Positions 1-7,824 of a DNA stretch of 64,000 nt are shown here, one piece after another (the stretch's first letter is position 1; each line of letters opens with the position of its first letter). Source of the stretch: an uncultured Saprospiraceae bacterium. GTDB taxonomy: Bacteria > Bacteroidota > Bacteroidia > Chitinophagales > Saprospiraceae. The position numbers were made by a program, and so were the translations under genes. The DNA is taken from positions 1 through 64,000 of the forward strand of contig CALFWW010000002.1 of the NCBI GenBank assembly GCA_937928575.1. The letters run 5' to 3'. Under the pieces are notes generated by a model. The model searched no databases. It saw nothing but the letters and a program-made list of their open reading frames with translations, and was not told the DNA's origin.

Positions 1-2
1 TT

Positions 3-190
3 ATACAAATTGTAGTCTATAATTACGGTTATCTTTGAGAATAATTTCCCGATATCTTCGTTAGAAAGCCCTGTCTGCTTGGCGCAGTCAGGCAGGCTCG
101 CCGTAACTAAGGCTATGTCTACATTTTCTGCCTTGATCTCGAAAAATTTTCCTTCCAAATATATCCGCACTTTTAGACTACAATTTGTAT
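3..190. repeat. Inverted-repeat-ended element, copy 1
   Basis: The ends are a perfect 16-bp inverted repeat: atacaaattgtagtct at 3-18 and its complement at 175-190. The interior is clearly related to 33731-33944 (for example gtaactaaggctatgt at 102-117), so this is one of two diverged copies of a dispersed element. Positions 66-96 hold a GC-richer imperfect hairpin (cctgtctg / caggcagg). Read on the minus strand, one frame is open across the whole copy and encodes peptide blocks FFEIKAENVDIALVTA and NEDIGKLFS that are matched in copy 2. It has the look of a MITE or other small non-autonomous element; no transposase is present to prove it. Confidence 0.7.
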
Positions 191-228
191 TAGATATTTA
201 TTGGTTTAAGTAAAGCTAAGTATATAAC

Positions 229-262
229 AAAAAAGCTTTTGGAAACATCCAAAAGCTTTTAG
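229..262 (-). terminator. Rho-independent terminator after the HHH spacer protein gene
   Basis: A stem aaaagcttttgg / ccaaaagctttt (231-242 with 249-260) has a six-base loop and an A/T-rich border. It lies 21 bases beyond the stop of the minus-strand gene at 283-1452, so it probably ends the two-gene transcript from 2319. Confidence 0.6.
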
Positions 263-282
263 TATTCATCAAATCAAAATTA

Positions 283-1452
283 TTATTTTTTTCTACCTCC
301 GTCTAATTCATCTTGCAATTTTTTCAAAGCATCCCACTTTCCTTTTGCAGCAAGTTTGGATTGTTTTGGCCAAGTAGCGGGGTTATGCATTTTATATCTT
401 GGACCAGCTGCGTCCAGTAATACTTGTATTTCTTTTGTTTTCGTCGCTCCAAGTGCTTCCCAAGTTTTGATACCTCCTTTATTCAGAATTTGTTCGATTT
501 TAGGCCCGATCCCTTCGATCTTTTTTAAATCGTCTTTTTTACTTTTCGCTGCTACCTTTTTTGTACTCGGTTTTTTTGAAGCTGTCTTTTTGATAGGCGT
601 CTTTTTTACAACTCTACGAGCGCTATTATTTACTTTTTCGACATTTTCCACTTTTTCTACTTTTTCCTTTTTTATAGCGGCTACTTTTTGAATAGGAGTG
701 GGGGTTTTTTCAACAATCACTTCTTTAATGACTGGTTTTTCTACCTCTACAATTTTTTCAACTTCCACGATTCTTTCAAATGGAACTTCCTTGATTACTT
801 CTACGGGCACCTCCTTTATAATCTCTATTGGTTTTTCAACTTCAACAATTCTTTCTACTTCAACAATGCGATCAACAGGAATTTCTTTAATTACTTCTAC
901 TTCTTTGATGACCTCTACGATTTTTTCAAAAGGAACTTCTTTCACGATTTGTACAGGCACTTCTTTGATGACCTCGTAAGGTTTCTCGACTATTTTCTCA
1001 ACTTCCTTAATGACTTCAAATGGTACTTCGATTCTCTTTTCGACTATTCTGTCAACAGGAACTTCTTTGATCACTTCTACTTCTTTAATGACTTCTACAA
1101 TCTTGGGTTCTCCTTGAAAAACCCCACTAGCTTGTAAAGCTTCCATATCCATTTGCAGGGAGCTATACTTAGAATTGAGTTGGTTGTAGGAATCATTGGT
1201 TTGGTCGTTTGTCAATGAAAGGTTTTGGAGTTGACCTTCCATTTCAATTGAGCGTGTTTTATAGCTGCCAACACTTTTCTCGAGTTCAGCAATTCTCCTA
1301 TTTTTTCTGGTACCGGCGAAGAAATGCCAAAACAACCAACCTAGCAACCAAGCACCTAGCAACATTAACAAGATTTCCATGGTGTGGTCTGAAAAGGATC
1401 GCATTCCGGGACCTTTAGTTATACCTTGATAAAATAAATTGATACCTATCAT
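283..1452 (-). CDS. Membrane-anchored Val/Glu/Lys repeat protein with C-terminal helix-hairpin-helix domain
   Basis: 389 residues. An N-terminal transmembrane segment (about residues 25-45, LLMLLGAWLLGWLFWHFFAG) is followed by a short coiled coil (about 50-110). Residues about 115-265 are a highly repetitive stretch built from units such as VEVIKEVPVDRIVEK. The C-terminus (about 305-389) begins KKIEGIGPKIEQILNKGGI, a helix-hairpin-helix motif of the type often annotated in Bacteroidota as an L21-like or DUF4332-like domain. The repeat region looks like an extended spacer between membrane and domain. It lies 18 bases downstream of the OmpA-family gene and is probably cotranscribed with it. The function is not known; helix-hairpin-helix domains usually bind nucleic acid, but topology here is unresolved. 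A start at Met17 is possible. Confidence 0.75.
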   Translation of the reverse strand: MIGINLFYQGITKGPGMRSFSDHTMEILLMLLGAWLLGWLFWHFFAGTRKNRRIAELEKSVGSYKTRSIEMEGQLQNLSLTNDQTNDSYNQLNSKYSSLQMDMEALQASGVFQGEPKIVEVIKEVEVIKEVPVDRIVEKRIEVPFEVIKEVEKIVEKPYEVIKEVPVQIVKEVPFEKIVEVIKEVEVIKEIPVDRIVEVERIVEVEKPIEIIKEVPVEVIKEVPFERIVEVEKIVEVEKPVIKEVIVEKTPTPIQKVAAIKKEKVEKVENVEKVNNSARRVVKKTPIKKTASKKPSTKKVAAKSKKDDLKKIEGIGPKIEQILNKGGIKTWEALGATKTKEIQVLLDAAGPRYKMHNPATWPKQSKLAAKGKWDALKKLQDELDGGRKK

Positions 1453-1470
1453 AAATAGTTTAGTTATGGT

Positions 1471-2319
1471 TTATTTTATTATTTGAACAACAACTCTTCT
1501 GTTTTCCAATCGCCCCAATTCAGTCGCATTTGATGCAATTGGATTTTTTTCTCCTTCGGTTCTTGTTATTATTTTTTTCGATTTGATTCCTTTAGCTTTC
1601 AATAAATCCCGAATCATTTTAGCTCGTCTTAGTCCCAATTTTTCATTTCCAGAAGCGGCTCCTTGACTATCGGTGTGACCAGTAAGTACTACTTTTTCTT
1701 TTGATTTTTTCAATCGTTTTGCCAACTCGGTCAGGTATTCATCGATTCTTGGGGATTCAATTTTCTCGACTGAATTGTAAGGAAAATAAATCAGTGCTCT
1801 ATCATCAAGCTCTAGAACTTCACCAGCACCACTTTCTTCTTTTTTAATTTTTTCGACTTTCTCACTTTCTGTCCATTTAAAAGATGCCCCGGGCCAAGTA
1901 CCTCTTCGCATTGCTTTCTTTTCGGTGATTTTTGTTCCTCTCGTTTTAATCCGTTCTTCTGGAAGGTCCTCTAAGAAAAGTTCTTTTATCATATTCGCTC
2001 TTGCCAACCCCATGTTATCGAAAGTGCTCGTGTTATCTTCACTTTTGGTGTAGGGGCCTGAAATTACTAACAAGTTGTTTTCGGATTTATCTTCGAGGAT
2101 TTGATTTTTTAGTTTTTCAAATTTTTTGTTGGTGATTGGCTTCGCATCTTCCCACGCAAAAAGTAATGGGCCTTCGTCATTAGTCTTCTCAACAACAGGT
2201 TTTATCACTTCTCGCTTGCAACTGTAACCCACTTCTTTGATCGGGCAGGTGTACCAATATTGACAAGCCCAAAACCATAGTCCAGTTAATCCAAGTATCA
2301 TCCACGTACGTGATGTCAT
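1471..2319 (-). CDS. OmpA-family peptidoglycan-binding protein
   Basis: 282 residues. It has a hydrophobic N-terminus (about 5-22) with several Cys but no clean lipobox. A middle region (about 50-150) contains one partial OmpA-like repeat (LLVISGPYTKSEDN...LARANMIKELFLE). A full OmpA C-terminal domain occupies about 168-282, with the diagnostic LTGHTDSQGAASGNEKLGL and the closing LGRLENRRVVVQI. OmpA domains bind diaminopimelate in peptidoglycan, so the protein probably links an envelope structure to the wall. It is the first gene of a likely two-gene unit with the spacer protein at 283-1452, which suggests a shared envelope role. Confidence 0.85.
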   Translation of the reverse strand: MTSRTWMILGLTGLWFWACQYWYTCPIKEVGYSCKREVIKPVVEKTNDEGPLLFAWEDAKPITNKKFEKLKNQILEDKSENNLLVISGPYTKSEDNTSTFDNMGLARANMIKELFLEDLPEERIKTRGTKITEKKAMRRGTWPGASFKWTESEKVEKIKKEESGAGEVLELDDRALIYFPYNSVEKIESPRIDEYLTELAKRLKKSKEKVVLTGHTDSQGAASGNEKLGLRRAKMIRDLLKAKGIKSKKIITRTEGEKNPIASNATELGRLENRRVVVQIIK

Positions 2320-2565
2320 AATTCAAAAATTTTAGCTTTGAATATTTTTTAAATATTGATACAAAATTGAAATCAAAAATGATGGCACTTTAGGTCGCAA
2401 TTTGTATAGAACACGATAATAGTTAAGAGATTTTAGTCTCCATAGTCTGTTTAGTGGCGGCTAATATAATAAAACATTGGTGGGTGTTCATTATTTAAAA
2501 GCAATTTATTGCTTTCACACTCAATAGAATACGTATTGCAATTGAAGAATTACTTTAAGAAATTG

Positions 2566-3861
2566 CTATTTGGTGAGTCCTTCAAATAACCAATCCGCTA
2601 AGGCTTGTCGATTGGATTCTAAAATAAAGCGCTTTTGGTCATTTGGATTTTTAATATTTCCCAACTCAATATATACGGAAGTTGGTTTTGTTTCCCTTAA
2701 AAGATGTAAATCTCTTGGTGTGACTGTTCCACTGTATGAACCATTTGCACGATGTTTTTTATATTTTTCTTTTATCACTTGATGCATTTTTAGAGCACGG
2801 TTTTTCCCTTTTCTGCTTTCTGGCAAATGATAGAAAAACACATCTGCACTCTGTCTTACACTTCTTGAATCTATATGAACAGAGATGACGGTTTGATCTT
2901 TTAAACCTTGTCGGTCATGTTTGTAAAAAAGCTCATTGATTGCATCTGAACGTTGAAATAAACGCTTCTTTTGATTCCACGGCAACTTTTTCCCACCCCA
3001 ACATTTTTCATCTCGGTCACATTTGAGGTACTTACCCGAACGCAAACCATCATTTTCATCACGGGTAATCATGTAAGCAATTGCACCATGTTCCAACAAA
3101 TTGCGCACGATTCGAAGAGAAACATCATAGGCATACTCGTCTTCACATAGTTGATGACCAGCTCGGTGACCAACTGCTCCAGAATCAGGACCTCCATGTC
3201 CACTGACGACATAATAAACTTTATTTCTGAGCTTGTTACTTTTTAATGGGATATACCCATGCTTTTCGCCAAATATTTTAAAAAAACGTTGTCCACTCTT
3301 AATCGGTGGAGGTGGAGTAAGATCAACAATTTCTTCTGCTTTTTTTATTGGTTCTTTCTTTTTGGGTTTGGTTGTATTGTTATGTTTTGGTTTATTTTCT
3401 ACGATATCATCTGAGACTGATTCATCAATTTTTATCGATGGTTTTTGATTTTCCTTGCAATTGATTAAATGATGTGGCACCCAGATGATCTTACTAGCCG
3501 AAATCGTTTGTTGACGCAATCCATTTTTACGATTCATTTCATTATAGTCCTTGATAGCAGTTGCAGTCGTCCAATCATTCCCCAAGCCAAGAGAAGACCG
3601 AATTGTTTTGCCATCAAAATCGTGAATGCTGACGGGAAGTTTGTAAGATTTGCCAGCCATTAACTTAGATTTGGAATTGAGACCATTGAGGTCATAAAAC
3701 TTCTTAAAATTGCAGTTGTGAGCAGTCAATTCATATCGCTTTAATAGCTTGTGAATATGATCACCTACTCTTGCTTCGACGGTATGATAATAAGCTGTTT
3801 GAGCAGACAAGAAGTTGCCGCAAATAAAGATTAGAATAAGTACTTTAAAAAACCTTCTCAT
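2566..3861 (-). CDS. Secreted N-acetylmuramoyl-L-alanine amidase (Amidase_3)
   Basis: 431 residues with a signal peptide (1-20, ending LSAQ). Residues 23-80 resemble a divergent LysM-like wall-binding region (TVEARVGDHIHKLLKRY, MAGKSYKLPV). A Lys/Pro-rich linker (about 140-190) leads to the zinc amidase domain (about 215-428). Metal and catalytic positions of Amidase_3 are present: His222 in GHGGPDSGAVG, an acidic residue in LCEDEYAYD (240-242), His329 in SVHIDS and Glu399 in YIELGNIKN. The enzyme should cut the bond between N-acetylmuramic acid and L-alanine in peptidoglycan outside the cytoplasmic membrane. The ~246-base gap on its 3' side separates it from the OmpA gene, so it is probably its own unit. 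Confidence 0.88.
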   Translation of the reverse strand: MRRFFKVLILIFICGNFLSAQTAYYHTVEARVGDHIHKLLKRYELTAHNCNFKKFYDLNGLNSKSKLMAGKSYKLPVSIHDFDGKTIRSSLGLGNDWTTATAIKDYNEMNRKNGLRQQTISASKIIWVPHHLINCKENQKPSIKIDESVSDDIVENKPKHNNTTKPKKKEPIKKAEEIVDLTPPPPIKSGQRFFKIFGEKHGYIPLKSNKLRNKVYYVVSGHGGPDSGAVGHRAGHQLCEDEYAYDVSLRIVRNLLEHGAIAYMITRDENDGLRSGKYLKCDRDEKCWGGKKLPWNQKKRLFQRSDAINELFYKHDRQGLKDQTVISVHIDSRSVRQSADVFFYHLPESRKGKNRALKMHQVIKEKYKKHRANGSYSGTVTPRDLHLLRETKPTSVYIELGNIKNPNDQKRFILESNRQALADWLFEGLTK

Positions 3862-3971
3862 AGTGCTAGTTGATCAACTAAACGAAATAAAAACAGCATT
3901 TATTTATTCATTATTGTGAAACGACAAGGTGTGATAAGAAAATATATATTTAGTGAATGGTATCTTGCTAT

Positions 3972-4640
3972 TTAAGAAGTTTTCAAACTATTTGCTTTTT
4001 CATGATCTGCTAAGAATTTTGCCAATCCACTATCCGTCAATGGATGCTTCAAAAGCCCCATAATTGAACTCAGTGGACAAGTAACAATATCAGCACCAGC
4101 TTGAGCTGCGTCTACTATATGCTTAGCGTTACGGATACTTGCAGCTAGAATTTCTGTTTCGTATTGCTGCACTGCATAAATCTCCGCAATTTGTTCAATT
4201 AAAGAGATTCCATCCCAACCTGTGTCATCAATTCTTCCAATAAAAGGGGATAAGTAAGTAGCGCCTGCTTTTGCTGCCAAGATTGCTTGGCCAGCTGAAA
4301 ATACTAAGGTACAATTTGTACGAATTCCATTATCAGTAAACCATCTGATTGCCTTTACGCCATCCTTAATCATTGGTACTTTCACGACTATATTAGGAGC
4401 GATTTGAGTTAGTACTTTACCTTCATCAATAATTCCTTTGAAATCAGTTGAAATCACTTCTGCACTCACATCACCATCCACGATTTCACAAATCTTTGCA
4501 TAATGCTTCCATACATTTTCTTTTCCTGCAATTCCTTCCTTCGCCATCAACGACGGATTTGTCGTACAACCATCCAAAATTCCAAATTCTTTGGCTTCTT
4601 TTATTTGATCAAGATTGGCAGTATCAATAAAAAATTTCAT
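3972..4640 (-). CDS. fsa: Transaldolase / fructose-6-phosphate aldolase (TalC/FSA family)
   Basis: 222 residues, the normal length for the short transaldolase family. The N-terminus [16 protein letters not shown] has the conserved Asp6, TTNPSL (26-31) is the family phosphate/substrate loop, and Lys87 in NIVVKVP is the Schiff-base lysine. The C-terminal segment [19 protein letters not shown] is also typical. Members act either as transaldolase in the pentose phosphate pathway or as fructose-6-phosphate aldolase; sequence alone does not decide which. The SRP RNA gene lies just upstream on the same strand. Confidence 0.92.
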   Translation of the reverse strand: MKFFIDTANLDQIKEAKEFGILDGCTTNPSLMAKEGIAGKENVWKHYAKICEIVDGDVSAEVISTDFKGIIDEGKVLTQIAPNIVVKVPMIKDGVKAIRWFTDNGIRTNCTLVFSAGQAILAAKAGATYLSPFIGRIDDTGWDGISLIEQIAEIYAVQQYETEILAASIRNAKHIVDAAQAGADIVTCPLSSIMGLLKHPLTDSGLAKFLADHEKANSLKTS

Positions 4641-4706
4641 GAAAATATAATTTTAATTTTGATGGTAAAAGAGCAATTCTAATAATTGCTTAGGGTAAAT
4701 TAAAAA

Positions 4707-4806
4707 GGCAAGGAATCATATCGCACCGCTACAACTTTTTACCCTTGCTGCATTTCTGCCCTGGGGGAATTCAAAAGGAGCTAGTCGTATGACCCTCACC
4801 AGCTGC
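4707..4806 (-). ncRNA. ffs: Signal recognition particle RNA (small bacterial 4.5S type)
   Basis: On the minus strand the segment 4761-4738 reads ccc-aggGCAGAAATGCAGCAAGGGT, the conserved SRP domain IV hairpin with the G-rich asymmetric loop and the AGCA internal loop; the core lies at about 4743-4765. The flanking strands (GGTCATACGACTAGC and GTAGCGGTGCGATATGATTCC) can pair to make the long helix of a ~100-nt small SRP RNA. It ends in CCTTGCC followed by a T tract (4706-4702), consistent with termination. The RNA binds Ffh and targets membrane and secreted proteins to the translocon. Exact ends are inferred. Confidence 0.85.
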
Positions 4807-4891
4807 AAATGTAGATTTTTTTGGGAATAAATAGGAAAAAATTTTACATTTTGAATTTTGACACGCTATATATGTTCATATAAATTTATAT

Positions 4892-4899
4892 TATCTTTG
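4892..4899 (+). promoter_or_regulatory. -7 promoter element (TATCTTTG)
   Basis: TATCTTTG fits the Bacteroidota -7 consensus TAnnTTTG and sits 27 bases before the start codon of the hydrolase gene at 4926. No TTTG element lies at the ideal 19-base spacing. Confidence 0.45.
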
Positions 4900-4925
4900 A
4901 ATATTTAGAACCCAATCCATAAAAC

Positions 4926-6575
4926 ATGAAATATTTTATATCCTGTCTTTGTATTTCCTCATTCCTGATTTTCTCAGTTCATGCCCAGCAACTAGTGTCA
5001 ACAGAATTGCTTCAAAGCTATACAATTGAAGAGTTAAACCAATTGGCTGAAGACAATGGGGTACCTACTTTTTTATTGAGTCCAGCACTTGAAGTTGATT
5101 ATTATAGAGTGACTTATCATACGGAACATCCACTAAATGGCACCATCATAGCAACTGGTGGTATGGCAGTACCAAAAAATATTTCATGTGCTGTCCCATT
5201 AGCTAGTTACCAACATGGTACTTCTTCCAATAAAACGGGTGTCCCTAGTTATCAATCGTCGGAGTCAATAATAGGTATATTATTCGCTTCTACCGGGTAT
5301 CTGGTCATTTTACCCGATTATATTGGTCTAGGTGATTCTCCTGGAATGCATCCATATGTACATGCAGATACAGAAGCACTTTGTGTGGTTGACATGATTC
5401 GTGCGACCAGAGAGTTTGCTGAGAATGATCCGGTGAGAATGAACGATCAAATTTTCTTGTTCGGATATTCACAAGGCGGACATGCAACTATGGCGGCTCA
5501 CAAAACCATTCAGGAGGAATATGCCGATGAGATGTGGGTAACTGCGTCCAATCCAATGTCTGGACCTTATGATATTTCAGGTGTGCAGACTGATATTTTG
5601 TTGAGCGGTGAGCCGTACGCAACACCAAGTTATCTTCCGTATGTGATGATTGGATTCAATGCCGTTTATGGAAATTTATATACGGATGCAAGTGAGGTTT
5701 TCGCTTCGCCATATGACGAAACTTTACCCCCATTATTTGATGGAACGCATGGTACAGGATTCATAAATTCTCAATGTGATCCGGTTGTAGCAAATATGAT
5801 TGAACCTGGTGTGTATGCAGATTTTTTAGCCAATCCTGAAACCCATTTTTTCAGGGTTGCATTAAGAGATAATGATGTTTATGAATGGGTTCCAGAATCT
5901 CCGGTCAGAATGGTTTACTGCACCAATGACGAACAGGTCGTTTATACGAATGCATTGATCGCGCAACAGTATTTTGAGGATCAAGGGGTCACCATTACGG
6001 AAGCTGTGCAATTAGGTGAAGGAGATCACGCTGATTGCGTAACACCTGCATTACTCACTGGAATCCAATATTTTGATAATTTAAAAACGACCGATAATGG
6101 TTTTGTAGTAACTGCCGAGATCAATGAGTCCGAAAGCAACAACGGGTCAATCGCCATTACAATCGCAAATGATCCTGGGAATTTAGATATTCTATGGAGT
6201 AATGGCGAAGCAGGCGTTTATGAAATTTCAAATTTAACACCAGGGCAATACGCTGTTGAAGTTACGGATGAATTTGGTTGTACACAAAACATTTTTTACG
6301 ATGTGATGATGTCAGTAGACACGGAAGAATTAGCAATCAATAATTTGAAAATTTATCCAAATCCTTCTACGGGTATTTTCAATATCGAAACCCCGAATAA
6401 TGAAAATGGCGGTATCATCAGTGCCTACACAATAGATGGCAACATGGTCGCTATGCAAATTTCTCAAAACTCCGGAAGTACTTTGTTTGACTTATCTGAC
6501 TTTCCTTCAGGAACTTATTTTTTAGAATTCAAAGGAACCAAAACCTATAAAAGTAGCGTAGTAGTTGCTAACTAA
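4926..6575 (+). CDS. Secreted alpha/beta hydrolase (lipase-like) with T9SS sorting domain
   Basis: 549 residues. Signal peptide 1-20 (VHAQ). The catalytic domain (about 25-385) has the fold order of secretory lipase/esterase families: nucleophile Ser182 in GYSQGG, probable acid Asp335 in YCTNDE and His368 in GEGDHAD. Residues about 405-460 resemble an SprB-type repeat (WSNGEAGVYEISNLTPGQY ... VTDEFGC). Residues 475-549 form a type A T9SS C-terminal domain (LKIYPNPSTG ... GTYFLEF). The protein should be exported across the outer membrane and attached to or released from the surface; the ester substrate is unknown. The gene is monocistronic, with a promoter element before it and a strong terminator after it. 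Confidence 0.85.
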   Translation: MKYFISCLCISSFLIFSVHAQQLVSTELLQSYTIEELNQLAEDNGVPTFLLSPALEVDYYRVTYHTEHPLNGTIIATGGMAVPKNISCAVPLASYQHGTSSNKTGVPSYQSSESIIGILFASTGYLVILPDYIGLGDSPGMHPYVHADTEALCVVDMIRATREFAENDPVRMNDQIFLFGYSQGGHATMAAHKTIQEEYADEMWVTASNPMSGPYDISGVQTDILLSGEPYATPSYLPYVMIGFNAVYGNLYTDASEVFASPYDETLPPLFDGTHGTGFINSQCDPVVANMIEPGVYADFLANPETHFFRVALRDNDVYEWVPESPVRMVYCTNDEQVVYTNALIAQQYFEDQGVTITEAVQLGEGDHADCVTPALLTGIQYFDNLKTTDNGFVVTAEINESESNNGSIAITIANDPGNLDILWSNGEAGVYEISNLTPGQYAVEVTDEFGCTQNIFYDVMMSVDTEELAINNLKIYPNPSTGIFNIETPNNENGGIISAYTIDGNMVAMQISQNSGSTLFDLSDFPSGTYFLEFKGTKTYKSSVVVAN

Positions 6576-6599
6576 AAAGAACCAAAATTTTACTTTAAA

Positions 6600-6638
6600 A
6601 AAAACCAATTTCGAATTACTTGAAATTGGTTTTTTTTT
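6600..6638 (+). terminator. Rho-independent terminator
   Basis: Stem accaatttc / gaaattggt (6604-6612 with 6622-6630), extended by AAAA/TTTT, then a run of T. It ends the hydrolase transcript 29 bases after its stop. Confidence 0.8.
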
Positions 6639-6707
6639 ATTTTGTTAATGTCTCCTCTTAAAATAATCAGAAAAGATATTTTATTATATTAGACAAACTA
6701 AATTCCA

Positions 6708-7387
6708 ATGAAAGCCTTTCACCTCCTCTTCATTTATTTATTCTTAATGACCAATCTTACGGGACAAGATAATTATTGGACCACCGACATTGCAACCATT
6801 ATTTACAACAACTGTGCGTCATGCCATCATGATGGAGGAATTGCCCCATTCAGTTTAATGTCATTTTAAGAGACCATTCTTTTTGTAGATGAAATTCATC
6901 ATGTAATTGAAGACCCATTCCTGCAGGTTCCATTCTTAAAAGTGAAGGAGTTTATGACAACACCTTAAACAATCATGACAACCAAAATAATCCACCGATT
7001 ACCGTATCTAGAGGTCCGACGACGGATGACGAAATGTTTTTGTGTTACTTTATTTTTGCAAACTATGAAGCTGGTGATGAAAACATACTATTAGATAGTA
7101 CACTGATTGCAACCAATACTTTAGCATTTAATCATCAAGAAAATTGGAACCTTTTCCCAAATCCAACGGATGATAAAATTCACTTATCAGGAATACTGTC
7201 CGAAAATTCATTAGTTCGATTCCGAATTGTCGACCATTTAGGCAAAACAGTGATGCAAAAGAAGCGCAGCAATAATTCAAGCTTTTGGGATGAAACCTTC
7301 GATGTCCAAAATCTGAAGCCAGGGATTTATTGGATTGAATGGGAAGGTGCATGGAAAACCTATTCCAGCAAATTTGTCAAGCTATAA
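6708..7387 (+). pseudogene. Broken gene for a cytochrome-c-type T9SS protein
   Basis: The first frame (6708-6869) encodes a signal peptide and a haem-binding stretch NNCASCHHDGGIAPFSLMSF, then stops at TAA. The same frame continues past the stop as ETILFVDEIHHVIEDP (to about 6920). A frameshift then leads into PAGSILKSEGVYDNTLNN, PITVSRGPTTDDEMFLCYF and a T9SS sorting domain (NLFPNPTDDKIHLSG ... GIYWIEW) ending at 7387. In intact relatives the CxxCH block and the 'PAGS...VYDN' block are parts of one longer protein, so this copy has lost an internal segment and gained a stop and a frameshift. The part from 7034 can still be read as a 117-codon open frame but has no signal peptide, so it is unlikely to work. 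Confidence 0.75.
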
Positions 7388-7824
7388 TTCGTTCATTTAC
7401 TGTTAGAAAATTCATGTGAAGAAACACTGAAATAGTGCTGATTTAGATTAAAAAACGAACAAAACAAATATTTAACAGTTGAAATATAATTTACCTCATA
7501 AATGATAATTTATAGACAATCAATTGCTTGAGACATTTAAATTAACATATATATATAATATAGTTACTGCCAGCTTCTTCAATGTTTTTTTATGGCAGAG
7601 AAATATCCTAATTTCGCGCCAACAAATTATAATCGAATGTAGCTAATACCTACCAACGATTTACAACTAGAGATATAGAATCTAAATTTTAAGACCATAA
7701 AACTAATTGGTAAGGCTTTTTATTGACCCGTTTAGAGATTAGACAATTGTTCTCACTGATCGATTCTAAGTAATTAGATCGTGCTTTCCGTTATAAAAAA
7801 GGCTTTCCAATAAAAACGATTCCC
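7388..7824. other. Intergenic, no feature recognised
   Basis: 437 bases of AT-rich sequence between the pseudogene and the large glycosidase-like gene. I see no convincing open frame, hairpin terminator, repeat copy or full promoter here; the stretch atatatatataatatag (7547-7564) is simple sequence. Confidence 0.5.

Noticed and set aside
688-1137. 149-codon plus-strand open frame opposite the repeat protein gene
   Set aside because: It is the reverse image of the repetitive VEK codons, with Phe/Asn/Asp-rich nonsense composition.
2384-2408. Third copy of the inverted-repeat element (gcactttaggtcgcaatttgtat)
   Set aside because: Only about 23 bases resemble one end of copy 1 and no second end or core is found nearby.
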